Shown: positions 23,302 through 34,900 of the stretch, piece after piece | Numbering within the stretch: the stretch's first letter is position 1 | Layout of the letters: each line of letters opens with the position of its first letter | Origin: Brassica napus | Lineage: Eukaryota > Streptophyta > Magnoliopsida > Brassicales > Brassicaceae | Length of the DNA stretch: 64,000 bases | Direction: 5' to 3' | Assembly: GCF_020379485.1 (NCBI RefSeq) | Contig: NC_063448.1 | Coordinates: forward strand, 15,337,726-15,401,725 | Notes under the pieces: generated by a model | The model's input: only the letters and a program-made list of their open reading frames with translations | Database searches by the model: none | What the model was told of the DNA's origin: nothing | Program-made: the position numbers and the translations under genes

Positions 23302-26300
23302 TTCTCCCCCTTAAGCTTGAACACATCTTGATCCTAAGTTTCTGCTCCTTAACCTTGTAGTTGTTCACCTCCCATTCCTTCCATTCCTTTTCTTTGTAAG
23401 GAGCCATTTTAAAGCTAGCTAAAATCAAAGAAACAGAAAGATCTTCTTGCTTGGCAAATCCAATAGCTGTTTTAATTATTTCCAAGTTTAGAACGTCATA
23501 TCTTAAGACCAACCACTTAGAGCCTGCAAAAAATTCTTTGCTTAATTCATCAGCATGAATCCCCATTGCTACACTGAAACAAATACTCAAGCTTCGAACT
23601 GTATTACCCACACTTTGTCCTCCCATCTTCTTTCTTTTCAGTATCATTAGCAGCAGATCGTCCAATATACGTCGGATTAATTTCAATACTGTCAAACCAT
23701 GCATCCTTGTCTTCCTTCTCTCTAACATACACAACATAACTCCCATCAGCATTAAAGTATCCTTCCTCTTTCTCTCAAGCTTACCATGTTCTTCATCATC
23801 TGAATGCACACTCCTTACCACATCTCTGAACTTTCCATGAATCCTTGAAAACTTTGACACCTCTTCATCACTGATTATCTTCCAACGTTCTTTTTTAAGA
23901 TTATTAAAATTAAGCTCTTCAGAATCCCCATCCGAATAAGACACCTGACACATCTTGTTAAGACGTTTATAGGATTTTATGATGCCATCATAAAACTTCT
24001 TGTCAAGTGACCACCAGATGTTAGCTCTCTTACTAACCAATTCCTCACCATGCTCACTTTTATTGAACTCCACTTCCTCAACAGCTGTCTGATTCCTCTT
24101 TTGATGGCTCTTGATAATTTGTTCAAATTCTTTGGTAGAAGACTTCATTGTCCGAGAATTCTTCTTCTTGCTCTTTAACGACTTGGCAATTTGCATATCC
24201 ATGCTTCCACCTTCTGAATTCCTTTTCTTGGCATCTGAGTGGACTGATTTATCAAGTCGCTTCTTTGTAGTTATTTTCGTTGAACCTTTCTGTGCTTTCT
24301 CTGTTTTAGATTCTGCAAGTAACTTTTTTGCAGTCTTGGTGCTATCTTCAGGCTTTTCAAGGTTAGTTTCCATAAAGTCTTCTTTTCCTTCAGTCTCATA
24401 GACACAGAGACCAGTGTGTCGATAACTCATGCATATTCTTTCACCTTGACGAACTGGATAGCCACTTCGGGTTCTCTCATCAACTATCGTTTTGTGTTCT
24501 CTCCTTTCCCTATCAAGATTTGTAGCCCTATTCGACTTTGTTTCATGGCTTCGCTGCTGTTGCATCTCAACATCTCTTAGTCTCTGTTGTTTCAGTATGT
24601 CTGGATACAGATCTCTTTGATCGCGAACCTGACCGAGTTCGTTTCCTCTTAAACCGGAGCCTTCATTCTCCTTCTTATCTGCCCAGGTTCTTGGATTTCT
24701 TTTGTATCTCCGATCAGTCCTAATATCAGACTTTCTCGGCCTCAAATTTGACACCCGTGTCTTTCCAAGCTCGAAAGTCTCGACCTTTGCGTTCACAATC
24801 CACAATACCTTACATGTATTAACAACATACGAACTAAAATAGGTAGCAGCTATTTTCAGACCAAGGGTTCTCCACACAATTCTCAGAGACTCATTCTCCT
24901 TGTGAGCTAATATGCAGGGATCCTCGAGAGGTAACTTAAGAAAACTCTCCAGATTCTCATACTCAACACAGCTTTGACCAATCTTCATTCTATCCTCGTT
25001 GTTCTTTTCCGCAGAATCTTCAGAGATTCTAGACTGACCCATAATAATATCCCCTGAACTCTTCTCCTCATGATGATACAGAGTCTCAAACTTCTTTTGA
25101 TCAAGTACCATGTCCTCATCTTTCTCAAATGACTCAATCTCAGATTCACCAATCACTTGAGTTTTGCTATTTCCATCGTTCTCCTTTACTATCTGTCTTA
25201 GAAAGCAATTTCTTAAGAGCTTGTCGCCTTCACCATACTCATCTGCAGCCTCCTCTGCAGCCATCATAAATGCAGGAACCACTCCGTCACAGACCTGTAT
25301 AATCTTCTCAGCAGCTTCCATACCAACAGCTTTGGCAATATCATTAGGCTGTGGTGCAGAAACATGTTCAAACCTTTTACCAGTTTGTTTTTCAATACTG
25401 GACAAGCCAGACTTTCTGGAACCGTATAACATAATCGCAACTCCACTTTTACCGGCTCCTCCGGTTTGGCCCTTTCTAAATCCAACAAGAGTAATCTTAC
25501 GTTGTGATTGTTGAATGTCACCATGCAAAGCTCTAGCTCCGGGTAACAAACCAGAAAACTGAGAAGCTTGATCTTTAGTCTTAGTGAAACATATTTTACT
25601 ACCTCCACTGCTATACAAACTGATGGTGTAAGGAATCAACCTTGACATAGATTGCTTATTGCATGGAAGAGCAATGGGTCTAACACTATTACTGGCCTTT
25701 ATTTTATCATTACCAACAAGATCGATTGTCTTCTTATCTTGTTTCAGAAACCAAGTAGCAATGTTGTGCCTTTCAGTATGATCCTTGATACGACCAGGGG
25801 TACCAACTACAATGTCAGCACCTCTCTTTAGTTTAATCTCCTGAGAACCCTCATAGACACAACAAGAATTTAAAGCAACAAATCCTTCGTATGCATCAAA
25901 GTCAGCAAACACCTGCTTGGCCAATTCTCTGGTTGGTAAAAGTATCAAAACACTCTGTGGCCTGCCATACCTATTCTTATTTTTTCTCTTTGCGGGTCCA
26001 TTGATCAAAGACTTCAATATAGGTAACACCAAAACCAATTTTTTACCCTGCCCAGTACGGGCCCTTCCAACAAGATCAGCACCACCAAGAATCATCTCTG
26101 AAGTCGTTGCTTGAAGCTTCTCCCTCAACGGATCCGTGATTTTGAATTTCAAAACAGCATTAGAGTTATTGATTTTGACATCTTCTACGCTCAGCTTCAT
26201 CTTCTTGCTGCTCTTCTTTTTCTTTTCTTTCTTCACATCATTCTTCTTAACATCATCATTATGCCCTGTATCTAGATACTCAAGGTCACGTTTCCATAAC

Positions 26301-26617
26301 TTAGACAAACTCTCAGTCCACTCACAGACTTTATCAACTCCGATCTCCTCCTCTGGATCAGAAGCTCCTTCGTCAGATTCGTCTTCTTTGTCCTCGTCGG
26401 TTTTAACTTCATACAGCAGGTAACCCTTCTTCCAAGCTTTCCCTGTTCTTCTATAAAACATCAGCAGAGATTTCTCTTGTGTTCGACTTCCTTCACTAAC
26501 TTTGAAGCTTTCGATATTTACTATCTTATCTCCACCAGATACACTCTTGTGCTTCTTCTTCTTCGATTGTTTTCCACCATCATCACCAGATTCAGAATCA
26601 TGTCTTTCAAAACTCAC
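23213..26617 (-). CDS. Chimeric ORF: RH7-like helicase, CCCH finger and PDS5-like Tudor pieces fused
   Basis: 1134-residue intronless ORF. Residues about 1-150 are charged, with lysine clusters. Residues about 155-470 match the nucleolar DEAD-box helicase RH7/PRH75: GADLVGRARTGQGK (motif I), LLPTRELAKQV (Ia), VVGTPGR (Ib) and FLKQDKKTIDLVGNDK. The block holding DEAD (II), SAT (III) and the HRxGRxxR arginine motif is absent, and motif I ends GKK, not GKT, so it cannot be a working helicase. Residues about 719-737 resemble a plant CCCH-finger segment (YPVRQGERIC..Y..TGLC), with the finger's later residues lost. Residues about 855-905 match the Tudor-like region of PDS5 cohesion proteins (ANIWWSLDKKFYDG, VSYSDGDSEELN, KERWK). 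The rest is not recognised. The C-terminus runs into the 3' LTR. Expression is not known. Confidence 0.75.
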   Translation of the reverse strand: MSFERHDSESGDDGGKQSKKKKHKSVSGGDKIVNIESFKVSEGSRTQEKSLLMFYRRTGKAWKKGYLLYEVKTDEDKEDESDEGASDPEEEIGVDKVCEWTESLSKLWKRDLEYLDTGHNDDVKKNDVKKEKKKKSSKKMKLSVEDVKINNSNAVLKFKITDPLREKLQATTSEMILGGADLVGRARTGQGKKLVLVLPILKSLINGPAKRKNKNRYGRPQSVLILLPTRELAKQVFADFDAYEGFVALNSCCVYEGSQEIKLKRGADIVVGTPGRIKDHTERHNIATWFLKQDKKTIDLVGNDKIKASNSVRPIALPCNKQSMSRLIPYTISLYSSGGSKICFTKTKDQASQFSGLLPGARALHGDIQQSQRKITLVGFRKGQTGGAGKSGVAIMLYGSRKSGLSSIEKQTGKRFEHVSAPQPNDIAKAVGMEAAEKIIQVCDGVVPAFMMAAEEAADEYGEGDKLLRNCFLRQIVKENDGNSKTQVIGESEIESFEKDEDMVLDQKKFETLYHHEEKSSGDIIMGQSRISEDSAEKNNEDRMKIGQSCVEYENLESFLKLPLEDPCILAHKENESLRIVWRTLGLKIAATYFSSYVVNTCKVLWIVNAKVETFELGKTRVSNLRPRKSDIRTDRRYKRNPRTWADKKENEGSGLRGNELGQVRDQRDLYPDILKQQRLRDVEMQQQRSHETKSNRATNLDRERREHKTIVDERTRSGYPVRQGERICMSYRHTGLCVYETEGKEDFMETNLEKPEDSTKTAKKLLAESKTEKAQKGSTKITTKKRLDKSVHSDAKKRNSEGGSMDMQIAKSLKSKKKNSRTMKSSTKEFEQIIKSHQKRNQTAVEEVEFNKSEHGEELVSKRANIWWSLDKKFYDGIIKSYKRLNKMCQVSYSDGDSEELNFNNLKKERWKIISDEEVSKFSRIHGKFRDVVRSVHSDDEEHGKLERKRKDTLMLMGVMLCMLERRKTRMHGLTVLKLIRRILDDLLLMILKRKKMGGQSVGNTVRSLSICFSVAMGIHADELSKEFFAGSKWLVLRYDVLNLEIIKTAIGFAKQEDLSVSLILASFKMAPYKEKEWKEWEVNNYKVKEQKLRIKMCSSLRGRMLKVSLKKACGARYPKNIWNGKEIGYILV

Positions 26618-26822
26618 TTTCTTCTTCTGTTATAGACTTGCGATCTGTGAAAGTTTCTTGATATTGAACCACAATCTTACTCGTTGTTGTCATCTCTTTA
26701 TCCGTTTCAGACTCAAGTGAATTTAGCTTGAATAAAGTTGCCGCCATAACCATTATAATTTCCCCTGAAGTTTTCTCAAATCTGAATTTAAAGATTAACT
26801 CGATATCGAACATAGTTTAGAA

Positions 26823-26840
26823 CCTGTTGCTCTGATACCA
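26823..26840 (-). other. Primer-binding site of the chimeric element
   Basis: TGGTATCAGAGCAACAGG on the minus strand, two bases inside the 5' LTR, complementary in type to the initiator-Met tRNA end used by most plant Copia elements. Confidence 0.85.
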
Positions 26841-26842
26841 AA

Positions 26843-27152
26843 TATAGAATCACAATATATGAATCACAATCAAACTTAATAAGAATAACTCTCTTATTAA
26901 TCTCTTGAGGAAACTAACTCAAAACCTCAAGCTCTCTCAATCTCGTAATTCATAATCTCTCACACAATCTCTCTCAACTCATAAATTATGCCACACATTG
27001 GCATCCTCTTATATAGGAATGTTAATTTCCTAATCTCATTAGTTTTACTTATTTAGATAACTCCTAAACAAGTATATATCCTATTTCTTTTCCATTCCAA
27101 ATATCTTTAGGATATCTTGCTCCACAAGCTTTCTTCAAGCTTACTTTCAACA
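26843..27152 (-). repeat. 5' LTR of the chimeric element
   Basis: 310 bp, almost identical to 22992-23301 (one difference noticed at 'atattttta' versus 'atatcttta'). Contains 'cctcttatatagg', giving a TATA-like stretch on the minus strand. Confidence 0.9.
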
Positions 27153-27157
27153 CGTGA

Positions 27158-28295
27158 GATAATGGTTCTGTTTGAAGTGCACCTTGCGTATACGGCTAAG
27201 AACAAATGATAAGAAAGTGGGCAGCTCAATCCTCGTGACTTCGTTCTTGACGTTCAAACGAGAGATATTATTTCAGACTACACAAGGCATTCCATGATGA
27301 ATGACGGACCACGAAATGGAAATCAATATGATAGTCTCTTGTGTTAAAAATAAATTAAAAAGGCAATTAAGAGTCTCCAAATCAAAAGAGATATAATGAT
27401 TATAAAAATCTCTAGTTACAAACTTATAACATACAGTATATTCTGTATAATAATTTATGCTAGTGTTTGTCATGTTTGTTGCTTGAAGCTCTTATAAAAA
27501 TTGTAATAGGTGATAACCCGCGCCAAGCAAATTTTATATAACAGTAGTTAAATAGCTATGTTTGATCTTTATAAATCAAAATTGTTCTACAATAGTTTTT
27601 CAATCGAAAATCATAAAAATCAGTAATGCATTGTTTAGGGCCAATATAACATGAGCCCTCGTTATGGATATGAGATTATTTGAATTAATCATCACCTGAT
27701 CTTGATATGATGCCCTTAGACAGTAGTTTCAGTAATTTATGATTTTGATTGAATCCTTAGTTTTAGGATTGTTCTAGAATTCATCACCTGATCTTAACAT
27801 GGAAGCTGAGCCTTTCTTTTGCTATTAGTGTTTGATTGATAGATTGTAGGAAATATTTTTGTGCCAGGGCTTTACACTAATCGTTGATGATAAGAAGAAT
27901 GGTTTAAACTACATTGCAGCATTATATCTTGTGATGAAGACGCGTTCTGGTTGCTAGTCGACTTCAATCAAGAAAGTTTTTAGAAAAATCTGTGCTTTAA
28001 ATAATTTTGTAAATCGACAGTAAACCATCTGCAACTAAACCGGTTGTGAACTAACTTAATGAACGATCGTTGGTTTGTTGTATTATAAAATGGCACGCTT
28101 GTAAATTTCCTAGTAACTAAAGACTAGCCGTGAGAAGCTATGTGGAAATGAAACCTTAGCATTGAAAGCAATGTTACAACTTAAAAATATTTTCCTTTTA
28201 ATACATAGGGGATATGGTATTTATAATAAGGAATCTATATATATTTAGAATTTCTCATTTGATATAAGATGAAACATAAGTTTGTATATAAATAA
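27158..28295. other. Intergenic DNA with duplicated GDSL flank and the empty CACTA site
   Basis: No gene. 27200-27500 is a paralogue of the sequence that surrounds the CACTA element (45460-45516 joined to 56058-56290), and it shows that site without the insertion. The rest is AT-rich. Confidence 0.6.
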
Positions 28296-29186
28296 CTAGG
28301 GCCGGCCCGGGCTACGCCCGAGTTTTTTGTTTAAATTTTAATTTTGATTCAATATTAGCATGTTTATTTTAATATATAAATTTTTGAATCTATTATAAAA
28401 AATATAAATAGCTATAGACAAATATAAAATAATTTTAAATCATTCATTGCTTTTGTCTTATGCAATTCAAAAATTTTAGTATTCAATTTTCTTTTGTTAT
28501 TAGAAATTATATATAAGGTGAATACCTGAATGAGGAAAAATTAATTAAATTTTAATTATGGTATTTTTTTTTGTCATCAACTTATACAGACTTTTAATTA
28601 TGGTATTTAACTGGTTGAATTGTAAACATGTCTCAGTATCTAAATATTATTTATCTTACTTTTATAAGTGTTTGAATTTTTTTTTTTGCCTTTTCAAATT
28701 TTTGTTCCACGTCGTCTAAAGTCTGTTTTAAAAATTCATCAACTCCATAGTTATTTTTCTCATTTTTATAGACTTTAAAATTTTGGAAGTGTGAGAGTTG
28801 ATAAAATATAATGCATGTATGAATTATAAAGCTCATGGCAGACATGAGTACATTTGTTAGTGCTTCTTCTGGATAGCGAAATAAATATATATAACATAAA
28901 ATAACATGTTCAAGTATTAGAATTTATACGAAGCTTTTCCATTGTCCTTTATTATATAATTTTAGCAAACCAAGCTTTGGGATTTGATATTGGAGTAGTG
29001 TCATCGATATATTTGACAGATCAATTACTCGCATGAGCCACTAAATTGCCTTTAATTGATTTATATATTTTATGAAACATGCAAAAAATATTCAAAACGC
29101 AAAAATTGTATTCCAACACTAACTCCTTCCCTTCACGTCTCATGTGGCTTGACTCTTGCTTCTTAGTTCACTACTTTCCTTACTCA

Positions 29187-29465
29187 TGGCCATCTAACGA
29201 TCTCACTCTCTGATTCGTTGATAATCTTCATCAAGTTTTCTACTACAACCTTCATCTTGGGCTGATAGGTATCGTTCTTTTCAAACAGAGATCAGCAAGT
29301 CTATCCAAACTCAATGCTCATGCAGCTGCGTAGTTATTGTGGAGCCATTAATCCTTAAGTTTGTTTCTCTCATTTGTTCGGGCGTCGGGTTAAATCTGGT
29401 TGAGCACAACACCGAAGCCGTAGAGATCCCTCTTTAACAAAATATGGCTTCTCTGCACGTATGTA
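29187..29465 (-). pseudogene. Receptor-like/cytoplasmic protein kinase, C-terminal fragment
   Basis: Minus strand. Residues like RDLYGFGVVLNQI (about 29391-29435) correspond to the kinase subdomain IX signature SDVYGFGVVLLE. Further on, QPKMKVVVENL (about 29215-29275) corresponds to RPKMKEVVEVL at the domain end. Stops and frame changes lie between them and no N-terminal lobe is present. A captured and decayed piece; which kinase it came from cannot be said. Confidence 0.5.
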
Positions 29466-30153
29466 AGAGCTGTAGCCACATGTTTCAAATTTGTATAAAG
29501 TGAATGTGGATAAATATGAAAAAGTAGATATATTAAACGATTCATTATTTTTTTTTTCATCATCTAAAACTATGTACACAATATCAAACCTACCTGAATA
29601 CATCTTATTCTATGAAGAAAGGTTTGCTTCAATACAATTAAGGATAAAATTCTCAAATACAAAACATTTTTTTTTAACGCGAACCAAATAAAACAATATG
29701 AAAGGTAAAGTCGTGTGTGTGTAAAAAACTAATAGTTTAATATTCACTGAAGAAACATTTGGGTTGAGATGAAGAAACATTTGGGTTGAGATGAGGTAAC
29801 GAATATAATAATGAAACTGAATTGTTACAGTGAAACAATGACCAAAGAAAAATCATTTTGATCAATTTCATGACTTATAATTTTTTAATCAAAGAAATAT
29901 TGATGTAGATAAGAAGAGACCACATATGGGTCATCAGTTTAATTTCAATTAAACCCCAATTTAGTTAAAAGCCTATATTATAATAAAGAGTCTTCCTTTC
30001 CACTATTGATGTTTTTTTTTTCTATTGTTGCAATTCGCTTTCACCGTTACCGCCGGTAAGTTTTCCAATTTTGTGATAGCTTTATTCGTTTCTTTTTTTT
30101 TTGTGTGGTAAAAATGTAAAGATGATAGCTTTATTCTGTTCAGCTGATATCAT
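29466..30153. other. Helitron interior, noncoding
   Basis: AT-rich, no supportable gene. A 24-bp direct duplication 'gaagaaacatttgggttgagat' occurs at about 29750-29792. Confidence 0.5.
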
Positions 30154-30164
30154 TATTTGTGAAT

Positions 30165-30992
30165 AGACATGTCAATTAGGGCCGAAGCCCGTAGCCCGAG
30201 TCCGTCTAGCCCTAAAAATTACCGGGCTTGGGCTTAGCTTTATAAGCCCAAAAAAAAATTGGGCCTTTCGGGCTAAGCCCATTTGGGCTTTGAGTATTTT
30301 GGGCTTAAGTCCGTTTGGGCTAGGGCCGGCCCGAAAACCCGAAATTTATATTTTAGCGTAAAAATTATCCTTCTTTCTTGTAATCGAAACTATTATTAGT
30401 ATTGATATATTATTTTAATATTTTTATCTAAACTCTAATAAAGCAAATATAAAAGTTTTTAATGCATTTTATTGTTTCATCATTACAAGTGTTACATTTT
30501 AAATTTTACAAAAGTACATTCTTCTTTCATGTACAACATGTTTTTATTTTCAAAATATAAAGTATAAAACGTTTGACCATGTTTATCATAAATTTTGTTC
30601 TCTTATATTTTTTGTTTTAATTGATATTTGATTATTTAAATCTTATTAAATTTGGTTTGTGTATAAAATGTTTTTAAAACATACGAAAAAATAAAAAATT
30701 TGTGATAGACAAGAAAATTTTAAACTCACTTTATACTTTTTTTTATTTTTTAAAAATGAAACTCTTTTTTTAATGAAAATTCACATGTATTAAAACGATG
30801 GAAGTGACAATGACAAATTATTTTTCGAAAAGCCTACAAAAGCCCGAAAAGCCCTGTAGCCCTATAAGGGCCGGACCGGGCTTTGAATTCTAGACCCAAA
30901 TTATTTTCGGACCGGGCCGGGCCGGGCTCAAATATTTACGGGCTTAGCGGGTTTGGGCCGGACCGGGCCGGGCCAGCCCGAATTGACACCCC
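30165..30992. mobile_element. MITE with GC-rich inverted ends
   Basis: 828 bp flanked by an 11-bp direct repeat TATTTGTGAAT (30154-30164 and 30993-31003). Ends are inverted: AGACATGTCAATTAGGGC on the left, and AGGGGTGTCAATTCGGGC read inward from the right. Both end regions are dense in 'gggccgg', 'gcccga' and 'gggctt' words that can pair into a long hairpin, around an AT-rich core without ORF. The duplication length suggests MULE ancestry, while the GGGGTGTCAA end also occurs in hAT-type elements; the superfamily is left open. Confidence 0.6.
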
Positions 30993-31003
30993 TATTTGTG
31001 AAT

Positions 31004-31413
31004 GGACAATGGTCACTTGATTTTTCAATCAGAAGCAGTGACTGCTCTTTTTAAACAACAAAAATCAACTCAGTACAAAATTTAAGTTTATATGGAAATA
31101 AACCTTCATGCTTCATGAGTCATAAATAAGCACATGTATCCATGAAGCCAGCAAATAAAACATTGGGTTAAGGTTTCTATAGACTCTCGAACTCAGTTTC
31201 TTACAACGTCAAGTCAATATTTTTGTAGCACTTTCTTTGTGAACTTTACTAAATGTTGGTTCACAGATATCGGTCAAAGATTGCTTTTTGCAAAGTTGAT
31301 TGCAATCATTAGCCACTACCATGATTGAATAGTAAGAAAACAAAGGCATTTCTATAAAAAGATAAGAAGATACAAATCAATCATTTTGCAAACCTAAAAG
31401 TCATATGAAAGTC
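31004..31413. other. Helitron interior between MITE and Copia element
   Basis: AT-rich, no gene seen. Confidence 0.45.
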
Positions 31414-31418
31414 TCTAT

Positions 31419-31900
31419 TGTTGTAATACTGGACCGGATAGAGTAGGGTCGCAGCTAATAATTTGAGAAATAGTGTAATAAATGGAACACCAGATTTAAC
31501 GTGGAAAACCCCAAAGGGTAAAAACCACGGACAAGGTAGAAGAATTTATTACGAGAAAAATAATAGGAGTTACAACCTCTCAATTATAACGGAGAAATCA
31601 ATTAATAATTTTCTCGTTATAATAGGAGAAAATACCCAAACTCTCTAAATAATTTTCTCTCAACCCGATCCCAAATACCCGTAAGAGATTATAGAATTTT
31701 TTTTTTCTTTTCTCTCTCACACGTTCTTCTTCTTCTTCACTTCTCTTTGTGATTTTGATTTTGGGATGCTTTCCTCTTCAGCTTAGCTCTCTTTTTATAG
31801 AAGAAGTTTAGACATGTGAAAGCCATAATTATTGACAAAATCACCTCCTCCACCGTCCAACTTCACCGTCCATTATGAAAAACGTGTTATTTGACTTACA
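31419..31900 (-). repeat. 3' LTR of the Copia element
   Basis: 482 bp, begins TGTAAGTC and ends ATTACAACA on the element strand (TG...CA). Paralogue of 35844-36329. Confidence 0.92.
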
Positions 31901-31976
31901 ATCTCCCACTTGAAGATTTGATTGAGGATCAATCGGATCTTCACACCATTCTTTCTACCTTATCATCCCATGTTGC

Positions 31977-34900
31977 TTACGTCTCCTTCAGGCCACAAGA
32001 GGATCGACACCAAATAAACTTGTCAGTAGTGACTGCTTTCGTCATAAAATCTGCTACATTTTCTTTTGTATGAATCTTCTGCATATCCACCGTGCCTTCT
32101 TCCACTTTCTCACGAACGAAGTGATACTGGACTCGTATGTGCTTGGTTTTTGAATGAAAGGCTGGATTCCTTGCAAGATGCACGGCACTCTGGCTGTCAC
32201 AAAAAAGAGAAATTTTCTCTTGTTTGTGCCCGAGTTCCTCCATTACCATCTTCAACCACATCGCCTCTTTACTAGCTTGTGTAGCTGCTACATACTCTGC
32301 TTCGGTTGTCGATGTAGCCACAATTGACTGTAGTTTTGAAACCCAACTTACAGCTCCGCTAGCCAGTGCAAACACATAACCGGTTGTGGATTTGCTTTTA
32401 TCTAGATCGCCTGCATAATCTGAATCAACATAGCCTCTGACAACAAAGTCTGATCCTCCATAACATAATGCAACATCCGAGGTTCCTTTAATGTACCGTA
32501 AAATCCTCTTTACGGCATTCCAATGCTCTTTGCCAGGATTCGCCATGTACCGACTTACTACTCCCACTGCTGATGCATACGGTACTCGAGACATTTCTAT
32601 CCTTCCTTCTTCACTGCTAGGACTCATACCGGAGGATAACTTGAAATTAATAGGAAGTGGGGTAGAGATTGGCTTACAATCTTGCATGTTGAACCTCCGC
32701 AAGATTTTCTTCAAATAATTCTTCTGTGACAGCCAAATCTTCCTATTATTTATGTCTCGGTGAATTTGCATCCCTAGAATCTTGTTTGCTGGTCCCAAGT
32801 CCTTCATCTCGAACTCCCTAGCCAACTGTGCCTTCAATTCATTGATACGATCATTGTTGGGGCCTGCTATCAACATGTCGTCTACATATAACAGCAGAGT
32901 AATGAACTCTGTTTCACTAAACCTCTTGAAATATGCACAAGGGCCTGCATGAAGTCTGCTATATCCAAGGCTCATGATGAAGGAATCAAATCTCTTGTAC
33001 CAACATCTTGGCGCCTGCTTTAGACCGTACAGAGATTTGTTTAACCTGCAAACCAAGTTCTCCTTTTCTTTTTCTTCAAAACCTTCTGGTTGGAGCATAT
33101 AATTTTCTTCCTCAAGATCTCCATGAAGAAACGCTGTTTTCACATCTAGTTGCTCTAGATGTAAGTCAAATGTAGCGCACATTGCCAACAGTATCCGAAC
33201 TGTTGTAAGTCGAACCACAGGTGAAAAAATTTCATTGAAGTCAATGCCTTCTTTCTGAGCATATCCTTTCACCACCAATCTAGCACGATACCGCTCCACT
33301 TGGTCATCACCATTTCGCTTGATCTTATAAACCCATTTGTTTCCAATTTCTTTTCTTCATTGCGGTAATGGTACGAGCTCCCAAGTTTTATTTTTATGTA
33401 GAGCTTCAATTTCTTCTTGCATTGCTTCCATCCACTGAGAAACATCTGGACTGCTCATTGCTTCTTGGAGATTTGATGGCTCTCCATCCTCAGTTAAAAG
33501 ACAATATGCAACATTGCAGCTCAGATCATAATCCTCGTGCCAAGCTGGTGTAGTTTTTACACGTTTTCCTTTACCAAGTTCTTCTTCCAACTCGGCAGGT
33601 TCGGCTTCCTCGTGTTCTGGTGTTGCTCCAGAAGAATTCTCCTTTTCCACTTGTACTGCTACAGTCTCTGACCTTTCTTTTGAACTGCTTCTTTCTTCTT
33701 CGATCTTCTTATCTTCTGTGAAGATAACATCTCTGCTGATTATAACCTTGTGGGCAGTGGGATCCCACAGGCGATACCCCTTTACTCCATCAGCATATCC
33801 CAAGAACACACACTTTCTAGACTTTGGATCTAGCTTTGTAGTTTCTTGGTTATTGTACATTACATACACTGGACTCCCAAATATATGGAGGTCTGAATAG
33901 TCGACAGGCTTTCCTGTCCACATCTCCATCGGTATTTTCAACTCAATTGCAGTTGATGGCGACCGATTTATCACATAACAGGCGGTGTTGACTGCTTCTG
34001 CCCAAAATTTCTTCTCTAAGCTTGCAGCTCCCAACATTGCTCTTGTTCTTTCTAACAGAGTCCTGTTCATCCGCTCTGCCACTCCATTTTGTTGAGGAGT
34101 GTATGATGTAGTGAACTGCCTTTTGATGCCCTCTACTTTACAGAATTGGCTAAATACATCACCAGTGTATTCACCTCCATTATCTGTCCTCAAACACTTG
34201 ATCTTCTTTTCAGATTCAAGTTCCACCCGTGCTTTGAAAACTTTGAAAACTGAAAACACATCTGCCTTACTCTCGATAGAATACACCCAACATCTCCTGG
34301 AGTAGTCATCAATGAAGGACACAAAGTACTTCGCTCCTCCTAGTGATATAACTGGTGCTTGCCACACATCAGAGTGAACCAATTCTAGAATAACTTTACT
34401 TCTAGAATTTGACGTGTTAAACTTCAACCGATGCTGCTTGCTTGTCACACAATGCTCACAAAAGGATAGTGATACCTTTGTGAGACCCGAAAGTAACTTC
34501 TTCTCTGCAAGAATTTTCATGCCTTGTTCAGACATATGCCCAAGTTTCTGATGCCACACCGTAGTAGCTTTCTCACTGGAACTGCTTGAAGCAACATATG
34601 CTTCTGATTCTGACAGAGTTTCTCCTCTTAACATGTATAACTTCGCAGCTATCTTCTCTCCTTTCATAAGCACAAGTGCTCCTCTAATTACTTTTAGAGT
34701 ACCATTTTGAACTTCAACTTTGCAACCAAGATCATCAAGTTGCCCCACAGATAGTAAATTCTTTTTCAGGCCTTCCACGTGTCGCACCTCATGAATAGTA
34801 CAAACTGTACCATCATACATCTTCAGTTGAATGGATCCAGTGCCAACAATCTTAAGTTCATGATCATTGCAACTGTACACAGATCCTCCTGAGATGGGTT

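Larger units (their letters stand above)
22992..27152 (-). mobile_element. Non-autonomous LTR retrotransposon carrying fused host gene fragments
   Basis: 4.16-kb element in minus orientation. Two LTRs of 310 bp each (22992-23301, 26843-27152) are almost identical. A perfect 5-bp target duplication CGTGA flanks it (22987-22991 and 27153-27157). The primer-binding site matches the initiator-Met type (26823-26840), and a polypurine tract AAGGGGGAGAA abuts the 3' LTR (23302-23312). The interior has no gag, protease, reverse transcriptase or integrase. In their place is one 1134-codon ORF made of host gene pieces. It must be moved by another element's proteins. The near-identical LTRs and perfect duplication show a recent insertion. 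Confidence 0.88.

Noticed and set aside
24111..26720. Plus-strand Phe/Leu/Ser-rich frames
   Set aside because: Shadows of the Lys/Glu-rich chimeric ORF on the minus strand.
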